Source of the DNA: an uncultured Bacilli bacterium
GTDB taxonomy: Bacteria > Bacillota_I > Bacilli_A > RF39 > UBA660
Length of the DNA stretch: 64,000 bases
Direction: 5' to 3'
NCBI GenBank assembly: GCA_934101115.1
Contig: CAKOPW010000004.1
Coordinates: forward strand, 25,478-89,477
Shown: piece by piece, positions 8,059-16,186 of the stretch
Layout of the letters: the number at the start of each line of letters is the position of its first letter
How positions within the stretch are numbered: position 1 is the first letter of the stretch
Made by a program: the position numbers and the translations under genes
Notes under the pieces: generated by a model
Databases searched by the model: none
What the model was told of the DNA's origin: nothing
The model's input: the letters and a program-made list of their open reading frames with translations, nothing else

Positions 8059-9117
8059 ATGGCAAAACAAAAAAATAATAAAAAAACAAAAGTAAGCGTT
8101 ATAGTAGTTACAATATCCATAATTTTAGTAATTGGAGTAGGCTTATTATTATTCTTAAGTACAAAAAAGAATTCTAATTTACCAAAGACAACAAAAAAGG
8201 ATTCTACTACTCCAACAATTGAAAGCAATTTAAAAATAGTTGACTTAAATTCAAAAACAAGACCATATGCGATAATGATTAATAATTTAGGTGTTGCTCG
8301 TCCATTACAAAGCGGTTTACAAGATGCAATGATTATCTATGAAATGATTGTTGAGGGTGGATTAACTCGTTATATGGCAATATTCCAAGATCAAAATACG
8401 GAAAGAATTGGTTCTATTAGAAGCGCAAGACATTATTTCTTAGATTATGCACTTGAAAATGACGCTATATACGTTCATCATGGAAACAGTCCACAAGCAG
8501 CAGCTGATTTTAAAACTCTAGATATTGATAGAATCAGTGTTGATGCAAGCAAAACTGGTTGGCGTGATAAAACGTTAAATGTTTCAACAGAGCATACTTT
8601 ATTTACAAGCATAGCTAAATTAAATAATGGTTTAGGAAACAAACGACAAACTAGAAATAAAGATTTTCTTTTAAACTACAGTGAAACTCCAGTAGACTTA
8701 TCAAGTCGTGAAGGTGCCATAAAAGCAAACAATGTAGAAATAACTTATTCTGGAAGTGTTAAATCATCATATGAATATGATGAAGTAGCACAAAATTATA
8801 AGAGAAGTGTTAATGGTAAAGCTCATACAGATTATGTTACAAAGAAACAATACACATTTAAAAACATAATTACATATCAAGTTTCAAACTCAAGTTTAAA
8901 TGATGGTTCTGGAAAAGATAGACAAACACTAGATAACATTGGAAGTGGAGAAGGATACTACATAACTAATGGATATGCCGTTCCAATAACTTGGTCAAAA
9001 TCTAGTAGAAGTAGTCAAACCGTATATAAATATAAAGATGGAACAGAAATAGATGTTAATGACGGAAATACGTTTATTCAAATTCAACCTAAAGGGAAAA
9101 ATTTAATTATTAACTAA
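8059..9117 (+). CDS. DUF3048 (YerB-like) membrane-anchored protein
   Basis: 352 residues. A lysine-rich N-terminus is followed by one membrane segment (about 15-37) and a short Thr/Ser linker. Then come the two DUF3048 parts of B. subtilis YerB-type proteins, recognisable from RPYAIMINN, YEMIVEGGLTRYMAIF, RIGSIRSARHYF and HHGNSPQA. YerB is a lipoprotein; here there is no lipobox, so this is a membrane-anchored version. Function is unknown. The TTG at 8044 is in frame, but AGGTG at 8048 points to the ATG at 8059. It is divergent from the 6869-7960 gene with about 100 bases between starts. Confidence 0.85.
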   Translation: MAKQKNNKKTKVSVIVVTISIILVIGVGLLLFLSTKKNSNLPKTTKKDSTTPTIESNLKIVDLNSKTRPYAIMINNLGVARPLQSGLQDAMIIYEMIVEGGLTRYMAIFQDQNTERIGSIRSARHYFLDYALENDAIYVHHGNSPQAAADFKTLDIDRISVDASKTGWRDKTLNVSTEHTLFTSIAKLNNGLGNKRQTRNKDFLLNYSETPVDLSSREGAIKANNVEITYSGSVKSSYEYDEVAQNYKRSVNGKAHTDYVTKKQYTFKNIITYQVSNSSLNDGSGKDRQTLDNIGSGEGYYITNGYAVPITWSKSSRSSQTVYKYKDGTEIDVNDGNTFIQIQPKGKNLIIN

Positions 9118-9180
9118 TTGAAATGAATACCTTATCATGTTAAAATTAATTAAGAATATAAAATAAAAAGGGATGATATA

Positions 9181-9390
9181 ATGTTAGATTTCATAATTAC
9201 AAATTACTTAATATTTATTATAATTGCTGTAGTTTTACTTTTAGGATTATTTGGATACATGATGGATCGAAAAAAATATGAAGAGTACAGAAAAGAAATA
9301 CTAGAAACTGATGGTGTTTTAAACGCTAGACCTGATGTTTCTGATATTGCAACACCAATAAGCGTTGATAAATTAGATAATAACAAATAA
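9181..9390 (+). CDS. Small membrane protein upstream of cdaA
   Basis: 69 residues, family not recognised. One membrane helix (about 6-27) is followed by a charged cytoplasmic stretch (DRKKYEEYRKEI) and a Pro/Asp-containing tail. AAAGGGATG precedes the ATG. It ends 12 bases before cdaA and has its own good ribosome site, so it is very likely the first gene of the cdaA-cdaR operon. The position suggests a role with the cyclase complex, but nothing in the sequence proves this. Confidence 0.7.
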   Translation: MLDFIITNYLIFIIIAVVLLLGLFGYMMDRKKYEEYRKEILETDGVLNARPDVSDIATPISVDKLDNNK

Positions 9391-9402
9391 AGGAGTGATT
9401 AG

Positions 9403-10218
9403 ATGACTCTTACAACAATATGGAGTGTCATAACAAAAATATTAGATATATGTTTAATATGGATAATGTTTTATTATATATTTAAAAGTTTTAAAAATAA
9501 TGTAAAAATGGTTCTTATTTTAAAAGGAGTACTTATTCTAATTATTGTTAAAATACTAAGCAACATACTTAATTTATATACAGTTGGTATTTTACTAGAA
9601 TATGTTGTTTCTTGGGGACCAATAGCTTTAATAGTAATATTCCAACCAGAAATTCGTACAGTTTTAGAACAAATTGGAAGAAGTCAATTATTAGGAAGAC
9701 ATAAAGTTTTAACTGTAGATGAGAGAGAAAAAGTTGTATTTGAAATTATGAATGCTGTTGAACATTTAAAAAGACAACGAATTGGAGCTTTAATCGTCAT
9801 CGAAAGAAATATGTCATTACAAGAATATATTGCACCTGCAACTAAATTATATGCAGATATCTCAAGTCAATTATTAGAAGCTATCTTCCTTCCACCAAAC
9901 CCATTACATGATGGTGGAGTAATAATTCAAGGAGATAAAGTAACATGTGCTGGAGCTGTATTTAAAACAAGTATGAATCCAGATGTTAATAAAAAATTAG
10001 GAACACGTCACAGAGCTGCTTTAGGTGTAGCAGAAGAAACAGACGCTATTGCACTTATTGTTTCAGAAGAAACAGGAAGAATAAGTATAGCTTGTGACAA
10101 TTATTTGCATTATAACTTAACAATTGAAGAATTCAGAAACATGCTTTTAGATGAATTAAAACCAAAAGCAGAAGTGTTCTATGATGCAGATGATAGAATG
10201 GAGGATGAAGATGAGTAA
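9403..10218 (+). CDS. cdaA: Diadenylate cyclase CdaA
   Basis: 271 residues, the normal CdaA length. It makes cyclic di-AMP from two ATP at the membrane. Three N-terminal membrane helices (about 10-30, 38-58, 62-80) are followed by the DAC (DisA_N) domain with the DGG motif at Asp170 and the RHR motif at residues 202-204, both needed for catalysis and both intact. It overlaps cdaR by 8 bases, as in other Firmicutes, where CdaR regulates CdaA. The usual third partner, glmM, is not the next gene. Confidence 0.95.
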   Translation: MTLTTIWSVITKILDICLIWIMFYYIFKSFKNNVKMVLILKGVLILIIVKILSNILNLYTVGILLEYVVSWGPIALIVIFQPEIRTVLEQIGRSQLLGRHKVLTVDEREKVVFEIMNAVEHLKRQRIGALIVIERNMSLQEYIAPATKLYADISSQLLEAIFLPPNPLHDGGVIIQGDKVTCAGAVFKTSMNPDVNKKLGTRHRAALGVAEETDAIALIVSEETGRISIACDNYLHYNLTIEEFRNMLLDELKPKAEVFYDADDRMEDEDE

Positions 10219-11578
10219 GATATTAGTAATCTTTAAACCATTCATAAAGTTGTTTAAAGCAATTTATCGATTAATAGATAAAATAATCGTTACACCAATT
10301 AGTAGATTAGTGTACAAATTAAGTGAGATTTCAAAGGACAACAGTGGTAAATTCGAAAGAATATTAAATAGACCAAATGTTTTGATATATGTTTCTCTTT
10401 TATGTGCTATAGCAGTTTTTTTACTTGTTGATAGCCAAGTAATAAGTTTTACTGAAAGAGAGGCAGAGATTATCACAGATCAAAAAGTATCTGTTGTATA
10501 TAATCAAGAAGCTTATGTAGTTGAAGGAGTTCCTGAAACCGTTGATATAACCCTAATTGGAAATAAATCCTCAATCTATTTAGCAACTCAATTAGGAGAA
10601 CACGAAGTAGTGTTAGATTTATCAAAATATAGTGCTGGAACATATAAAGTTAAATTAAAATATAACCATTCAGTTCAATCAGTAAACTATAAACTAGACC
10701 CATCAACTATTACTGTAAAGATAAGTGAAAAAGTAAGTGAAACTAGAACATTAGGATACGACCTAATGAATGAAAATAAACTTGATAGCAAATTAAGTAT
10801 CAGTAATGTTGAATTGGACACAAATGAAATAGTTGTAAAATCAAGTAAAGAGATTCTAGAAAAAGTATCAGTTGTTAAAGCATTAGTTGATGCCTCTAAA
10901 ATAGATCTAAAAGAATCTGGAGTATTTGAAATGGAAGACGTTTCTTTAGTTGCCTATGATGAAGCTGGAAATCCATTAAAGAATGTTGAAATGGTTCCAT
11001 CAAAAGTTAAAGCTAAAGTAACTATTGATTCATATCATGCAACAAAACCAGTAAGAGTTGTTACTAAAGGTGAAATGAGCAATGGAAAGTCTATTCAAAA
11101 CATAACATCTTCAGTTACTGAAGTAGTTGTATATGGAGAAAAATCTGTTGTTGATAGTATTCCTTACGTAGAAGCAGTATACAACATAGATAATTTAGAT
11201 GGTGAAAAAACGAAGAGTATAAATATTACTAAACCTGCTGGCGTTAGATATATGTCTCAAACGAAGACAAATGTAACAATATCAGTTGGAACTGAAAGTC
11301 AAAAAGTTATTTCCGGTGTATCAGTTCACACTATAAATTTAGGGGAAAAATATTCCGCATCAGTAGCAAGCGTTGATGATCGAACTATTGATGTTATTGT
11401 TAAAGGTGTTGAAGCTAACATTAATGATATTGATGCATCCAAAATAACTGCATATGTTGATTTAAATGGCTTAAAAGCTGGAACACATACAGTTAAGGTA
11501 ATTGTTGAAATAGATGATGAACGTATAAAAGTTCAAGCTGTAAAAACGGAGATAAATGTAAAAGTAGTTGAAAATTAG
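10211..11578 (+). CDS. cdaR: CdaR, YbbR-domain regulator of CdaA
   Basis: 456 residues. A short cytoplasmic N-terminus and one membrane helix (about 50-68) precede an extracellular region of tandem YbbR domains, each about 85-95 residues, recognisable from repeated YxVxLxG-type strands; four fit the length. In other Firmicutes CdaR binds and controls CdaA. Several in-frame ATGs occur from 10181; the ATG at 10211 is chosen because GGAGG lies 7-8 bases upstream. It overlaps cdaA by 8 bases. A terminator stem is built into its last codons. Confidence 0.9.
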   Translation: MSKILVIFKPFIKLFKAIYRLIDKIIVTPISRLVYKLSEISKDNSGKFERILNRPNVLIYVSLLCAIAVFLLVDSQVISFTEREAEIITDQKVSVVYNQEAYVVEGVPETVDITLIGNKSSIYLATQLGEHEVVLDLSKYSAGTYKVKLKYNHSVQSVNYKLDPSTITVKISEKVSETRTLGYDLMNENKLDSKLSISNVELDTNEIVVKSSKEILEKVSVVKALVDASKIDLKESGVFEMEDVSLVAYDEAGNPLKNVEMVPSKVKAKVTIDSYHATKPVRVVTKGEMSNGKSIQNITSSVTEVVVYGEKSVVDSIPYVEAVYNIDNLDGEKTKSINITKPAGVRYMSQTKTNVTISVGTESQKVISGVSVHTINLGEKYSASVASVDDRTIDVIVKGVEANINDIDASKITAYVDLNGLKAGTHTVKVIVEIDDERIKVQAVKTEINVKVVEN

Positions 11579-11597
11579 TTATCAACTACTTTTTTTA
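11563..11597 (+). terminator. Terminator of the cdaA operon
   Basis: AGTAGTTGA (11563-11571) pairs with TCAACTACT (11582-11590), then seven T residues. The left arm is coding. Confidence 0.85.
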
Positions 11598-11622
11598 TGG
11601 TATACTTACAATAGGTGATACT

Positions 11623-12126
11623 ATGAAAAATAAAGGATTCACACTTATAGAGTTATTGGCAGTATTGGTAATTTTAGCAATACTTTTGGTAATTGCAATT
11701 CCGTCATATATTAATGTTTTCAGCGATATAAAAAGAGATTCATTTATAAGTAAAGTTTCCGAGCTTGAAACAGCAGCTTTAAAATATGGAAGTAGTATAA
11801 AAGATGAAATAAAAAACTCAACTTGTAAAGATATCACGATTGATGAACTTATAAAGAATGGTTTAATAAATTCTGATTCTCAATACAGAAATGAGATATT
11901 AAATCCAACAACTAACAAACCATTAACTGGTAAAATTATGATTTGCTACAGTAATACAGATTTAGATATCGTAGCAAATTATGTTGTTCCTTATGAACAA
12001 AATAAAATCTATTACAAAGAGGATAAAGTTTACGTTGGAAATAAAATCTATAAATGTTTAGCTACTATTAATACCAAAAACTATAGCATAAACAGTTTAA
12101 GTCAATTCGAACTTATATATGGGTAA
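11623..12126 (+). CDS. Type IV pseudopilin (ComGC/PulG-like)
   Basis: 167 residues. It starts with a short basic leader (MKNKG) and the class III signal FTLIELLAVLVILAILLVIAIP: cleavage would fall between Gly5 and Phe6, and Glu at position +5 of the mature protein is present. The remaining 130 residues form a small extracellular domain with paired cysteines, like a pilin head. It would be processed by the prepilin peptidase at 60893 and assembled with the GspF/PilC protein at 59350. Here it is a single-gene unit with terminators on both sides. Confidence 0.88.
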   Translation: MKNKGFTLIELLAVLVILAILLVIAIPSYINVFSDIKRDSFISKVSELETAALKYGSSIKDEIKNSTCKDITIDELIKNGLINSDSQYRNEILNPTTNKPLTGKIMICYSNTDLDIVANYVVPYEQNKIYYKEDKVYVGNKIYKCLATINTKNYSINSLSQFELIYG

Positions 12127-12147
12127 ATTTAATTTACTCGTTTTTTT
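12121..12147 (+). terminator. Terminator after pseudopilin
   Basis: GGGTAAAT / ATTTACTC with a 3-base loop and one G:T pair, followed by CG and seven T residues. Confidence 0.7.
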
Positions 12148-12184
12148 GTAGATTTTATGTTAATATTATAAATAGGTGAAGAAT

Positions 12185-13702
12185 ATGAAAAAGGTAATTA
12201 TGGTTATCTTGGATGGATTTGGAATAAATGATTTAGAAAACGGAAATGCAATTAAGCTTGCCAATATGGAAACTTTCAATGAATTATTCAATGAATATCC
12301 ACATTCAATTTTACAAGCTAGCGGAGAATATGTTGGTTTACCAGATGATCAATTTGGTAACAGTGAAGTTGGACATTTAACAATCGGAGCTGGAAGAAAA
12401 ATTAAACAAGATTTAATCAAATGTAATGAACTTTTAGGAACACCAACTATTGAACAAAATGAACAAGTAATAAAAATAGTTGAACATGTAAAAAATAATA
12501 ATTCGACTTTACATTTATGCGGTTTAGTATCCGATGGACGTGTACACTCAGATATAAAATACATGAAAAACTTTCTAGGTCATCTTGCATCTATGGGAGT
12601 AAAAAATATAAAATTTCATGCTATAACAGACGGAAGAGATACACCAGTAGATTCTTCTGTAAATTATTTAAACGATTTGGATGAAGTTTTAAAAAGTTTA
12701 AATATTGGAAAAATATCAACAGTATGTGGAAGATATTATGCAATGGATAGAGATAACAAATGGGAAAGAACAAAAGTATATACAGATTTGCTTTTTAAAG
12801 GCGTAGGTGTAAGAGTTCGTGGATACAAAACTGGTATAGCTGCTTGTTATCGAAAAAACTTAACTGATGAGTTTTTGCCACCTCTATTATTAGAAGACGA
12901 TGTAACGATTAAAGAACATGATGCATTTATATGGTTAAACTTCAGAGGAGATAGAGGAAGACAACTTTTATCTGTATTAAAAAATGATGATTTTAATGAA
13001 TATAAAGTTCCTAAGTTTAAAGATTTAAGCGTTTTAACCTTAGCAAATATCCCAGGAGTTAATCTAAAAAGAGAAGACTATTTAATAGAAGAAGAAAATG
13101 TTTATTCTCTTGGAGTATATTTATCTGATTTAGGATTAAGACAAGCAAGAATTGCTGAAACTGAAAAATTTGCTCATGTAACTTACTTCTTTAATGGAGG
13201 AGATAAGGTAAAAGTAAAGGGATGCGATAATTTCTTAATTCCATCTCCAAAGGTTTCAACATATGACAAAACTCCAAATATGAGTGCAATAGAAGTAACG
13301 AATCAGGTAGTAAAATGTTTAGAAAAAGATTATGATTTTATTTTAGTTAATTTTGCTAATCCCGATATGCTCGGACATACAGGAGTGATTGATGCAACTG
13401 TAAGTGGACTTAAAACTATAGATGAATGTCTAAAAAGGATTGTAGAAGCGGTGGATAATAATTTCTATAAACTAATTATTACAGCAGATCACGGCAATTG
13501 TGACGAAATGATTAGAAAAGATGGAAGTGTCTCTACAACTCATTCAATTTATCCAGTACCATTTATTTTAAGAGATAAAAGAGTATCATTAAAACATAAA
13601 GGTGATTTAACTGAAATTGCTCCAACAATATTAAAATATATGGATATCGCGATACCAAAAGAAATGAAAGAAACAAAAACATTATTTGTAGAAGAAGATT
13701 AA
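12185..13702 (+). CDS. gpmI: 2,3-bisphosphoglycerate-independent phosphoglycerate mutase
   Basis: 505 residues, normal for GpmI. It interconverts 3- and 2-phosphoglycerate in glycolysis using two Mn ions. The alkaline-phosphatase-fold signature is intact: ILDGFG at the N-terminus, nucleophile Ser60 in GNSEVGH, ITDGRDTP, RDNKWERT, NPDMLGHTG and TADHGNCDEM for metal binding. A GTG at 12176 is in frame but is part of the AGGTGAAG ribosome site, so the ATG at 12185 is used. The phosphohexomutase gene follows 13 bases later, suggesting co-transcription. Confidence 0.96.
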   Translation: MKKVIMVILDGFGINDLENGNAIKLANMETFNELFNEYPHSILQASGEYVGLPDDQFGNSEVGHLTIGAGRKIKQDLIKCNELLGTPTIEQNEQVIKIVEHVKNNNSTLHLCGLVSDGRVHSDIKYMKNFLGHLASMGVKNIKFHAITDGRDTPVDSSVNYLNDLDEVLKSLNIGKISTVCGRYYAMDRDNKWERTKVYTDLLFKGVGVRVRGYKTGIAACYRKNLTDEFLPPLLLEDDVTIKEHDAFIWLNFRGDRGRQLLSVLKNDDFNEYKVPKFKDLSVLTLANIPGVNLKREDYLIEEENVYSLGVYLSDLGLRQARIAETEKFAHVTYFFNGGDKVKVKGCDNFLIPSPKVSTYDKTPNMSAIEVTNQVVKCLEKDYDFILVNFANPDMLGHTGVIDATVSGLKTIDECLKRIVEAVDNNFYKLIITADHGNCDEMIRKDGSVSTTHSIYPVPFILRDKRVSLKHKGDLTEIAPTILKYMDIAIPKEMKETKTLFVEED

Positions 13703-13715
13703 AAAGAGGTAAATT

Positions 13716-15086
13716 ATGAAATTTGACAAAAGTATATTAAGGGAAGCCGACATAAGAGGCGTATATAAAACTCAAATAACTACTAGCTTTGCTAAAAGAT
13801 TAGGTTTAGTTTTTGGTAGCTATTTAAGAAGTAAAAAAATAACTACTTTAGTTGTTGGTCATGATAATCGTCATGGAAGTGTGGAACTAGCTGGTTCTTT
13901 GCTAGAAGGTCTTACGAGTACAGGTGTAAATGTTATATTTATTGGTCTTGTTACAACACCAATGCTTAACTTTGCTTCAAGAAAGTTAGAAGTTGAATAT
14001 GGAATTATGGTAACTGCTAGCCATAATCCAGCATGTGATAACGGATTTAAATTATTTGGAAAAAACTATCAACATTGTGATTATGATGAATTAAAAATAA
14101 TATATGCAGCATTAAGTAACAAAGAATATAAAATATATGAGGGCTCTGGAAAAGTAATTAATTTAGAAATCAACGATTTATACGCTAAAAGCGTAAGAGA
14201 ATCAATTCGTCTTGGAAATAGAAAAACAAAAGTTGTAGTTGATCCTGGAAATGGAACAGCTTCAATTATAGTTAAAAAAATCTATGAAAGATTTCCTTTT
14301 GATGTTGTATTCATAAATGATGTATCTGATCCTGATTTTCCAAATCACCATCCAGATCCAAATGTAAAAGCAAACATGCAACAACTTTGTGAAGCCGTAA
14401 TTGAAAATCAAGCTGATTTAGGTCTTGCTTATGATGGAGATGCAGATCGATGTGGTTTTGTTGATAACGAAGGTAAAGTAATTGATGCCGATATTTTAAT
14501 GGCTTTAATGTGTAAAAGCATTTTAAAAACTAGTAAAAACAAGACCATATTAATTGATGTAAAATGCTCGAATACTTTAAAAGATGAAATACTTGCATGC
14601 AAAGGAAATATTTATTTGGATACACCTTCAAGTGCTAAACAAGAAAGAGACATGGAAGAAAACAATATTGTCTTTGGTGGAGGATATTCTAATCACATTT
14701 TCTTTAGAGATAAACATCCTGGCTATGATGATGGTATATACGTTGGTTTACGTGTTCAAGAACTATTAAGTCATACAAATTCAAATTTAACAGATATGTT
14801 AAAGAATTTAACCAGTTATTATCATACAGATGAAATAAAAGTAAAAACTACTGATGAATTAAAATTTAAGATAGTTGATGCAATAAAAGAATATGCAATA
14901 AGTAACAATTATGATATTGATACAACTGATGGTGTAAAAGTATTAAAAGAATCTTCTTGGGGGCTTTTAAGAGCAAGTAACACTGGACCAAATTTAACAC
15001 TTAGATTTGAAGCAACAACTAAAAAAGAATTAAAACAAATTCAAAAAGAATTTATGGATGTATTAAGCAAAATAATGAATAAGTAG
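13716..15086 (+). CDS. Phosphomannomutase/phosphoglucomutase (alpha-D-phosphohexomutase)
   Basis: 456 residues of the AlgC/ManB branch, from READIRGVY at the start. The phosphoserine is Ser102 in TASHNP, the metal loop is DGDADR, and a C-terminal phosphate-binding loop reads RASNTGPNLTLRFEA. The sugar-binding loop, normally GE-x-S-x-H, reads GGYSNH, so the usual glutamate is missing. This may shift substrate preference. It is distinct from GlmM in its N-terminal motif. It probably supplies sugar 1-phosphates for cell-surface glycans. It follows gpmI by 13 bases and has an AGAGGT ribosome site. Confidence 0.85.
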   Translation: MKFDKSILREADIRGVYKTQITTSFAKRLGLVFGSYLRSKKITTLVVGHDNRHGSVELAGSLLEGLTSTGVNVIFIGLVTTPMLNFASRKLEVEYGIMVTASHNPACDNGFKLFGKNYQHCDYDELKIIYAALSNKEYKIYEGSGKVINLEINDLYAKSVRESIRLGNRKTKVVVDPGNGTASIIVKKIYERFPFDVVFINDVSDPDFPNHHPDPNVKANMQQLCEAVIENQADLGLAYDGDADRCGFVDNEGKVIDADILMALMCKSILKTSKNKTILIDVKCSNTLKDEILACKGNIYLDTPSSAKQERDMEENNIVFGGGYSNHIFFRDKHPGYDDGIYVGLRVQELLSHTNSNLTDMLKNLTSYYHTDEIKVKTTDELKFKIVDAIKEYAISNNYDIDTTDGVKVLKESSWGLLRASNTGPNLTLRFEATTKKELKQIQKEFMDVLSKIMNK

Positions 15087-15105
15087 ATTCAATTTTGCTT
15101 TTTTT
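15065..15105 (+). terminator. Terminator of the gpmI-phosphohexomutase operon
   Basis: AAGCAAAAT (15065-15073) pairs with ATTTTGCTT (15092-15100) over an 18-base loop containing the stop codon, followed by a T-run. Confidence 0.7.
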
Positions 15106-15148
15106 ATGCTAATATGTTAATATATATTGCAACAAAAGAGGGGAAATA

Positions 15149-16141
15149 ATGGAAAAAGAAACTTTTGAATATAAAAGATTATTACAATTAAAAAAGATGT
15201 CATTAGAAGAACTAAATTCATATTATAGATTGTTAAGAAATTATGAGTTTTCCATCGATAAGCCCTTAGAGTCTAGTGAACTAAAAAAAAGAATACATGC
15301 TTTAACTATGTTGATTTTAAAAATAGATAAGCTTTTTACTGGAAGAAAAGTAAAAATTTTTGACGATAAAAGAATGGGAACCCCATCTAAAGGAAAAGTA
15401 TATGCTTCTAGTCACGTTGGAAGATATGATATAGAATCAGCCATGGAAGCAATTAATGAACAAGCATATTTTGTAATGGGAGACCCTGGAGAAACATACA
15501 GAAATTTAGAAGGATTTTTTTTAGAAAATATACATGGAAGAATATGCGTTGATACAGGATATCAAATTTTTGATTTAATTATGAAACAAAAAAATGGAGG
15601 ACAATTATCGGAAGAAGAAAAAAGTATTATTGAAGAATATAAGAATGATAGGCATATATGTGAGGCAATATGCACAAGTAGAATTGAAAAAAAAGATAAT
15701 ATTCTTATATACCCAGAAGGAGCATGGAACATTACTGATAGACTTATGCAACCATTATTTAATGGTGCTGCTAGAATTGCTATAAATGGGAATGGTGTCT
15801 TGGTACCGATAGGAATCATTAGAGAAAATAAGAGATACATTGTAAACATTGGAAATTATTTCAGTGTTGAAGGAGCTCAAGAGAGTGATGTTAAAGATGT
15901 CACGCGCGAGCTTAAAGAATTAATTTATTCTTTAAAAGGTGAGATAGTATTTGCTGACGAAAATCAAATACATAAAAGAAGTGAATTTAAGTCACCTGAG
16001 GAAAATATTCAAGCTAATATTGATGATATTATGAGCGAAACTACAAATGGATACACTATTGATGTTATTAAAAAATCAAGATTTTATGATCCAGATGCAC
16101 CAGAAAATGTGTTTGATCAAACATTATGTAAAAAACTTTAA
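15149..16141 (+). CDS. PlsC-like 1-acylglycerol-3-phosphate acyltransferase family protein
   Basis: 330 residues. The acyltransferase core has the HX4D motif at His89-Asp94 (SSHVGRYD) and the later YPEGAWN motif in place of FPEGTR, as expected for the glycerolipid acyltransferase superfamily. The N-terminus (about 75 residues) and the C-terminus are charged and specific to this protein. No clear membrane helix is seen, so it is probably a peripheral membrane enzyme. The acyl acceptor is unknown; phospholipid or glycolipid synthesis is inferred. AGAGGGG precedes the ATG, and the terminator overlaps the stop. Confidence 0.78.
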   Translation: MEKETFEYKRLLQLKKMSLEELNSYYRLLRNYEFSIDKPLESSELKKRIHALTMLILKIDKLFTGRKVKIFDDKRMGTPSKGKVYASSHVGRYDIESAMEAINEQAYFVMGDPGETYRNLEGFFLENIHGRICVDTGYQIFDLIMKQKNGGQLSEEEKSIIEEYKNDRHICEAICTSRIEKKDNILIYPEGAWNITDRLMQPLFNGAARIAINGNGVLVPIGIIRENKRYIVNIGNYFSVEGAQESDVKDVTRELKELIYSLKGEIVFADENQIHKRSEFKSPEENIQANIDDIMSETTNGYTIDVIKKSRFYDPDAPENVFDQTLCKKL

Positions 16142-16157
16142 TCCAAAGTTTTTTTTT
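16131..16157 (+). terminator. Terminator after PlsC-like gene
   Basis: AAAAACTTT / AAAGTTTTT with a 5-base loop and nine T residues. Confidence 0.8.
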
Positions 16158-16186
16158 GATATAATTTTATTAGAATGGGTGATACA

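Noticed and set aside
13716..15086. GlmM, the usual partner of cdaA-cdaR
   Set aside because: The motif order and READIRGVY start fit the AlgC/ManB branch, and the gene is separated from cdaR by two terminators and two genes.
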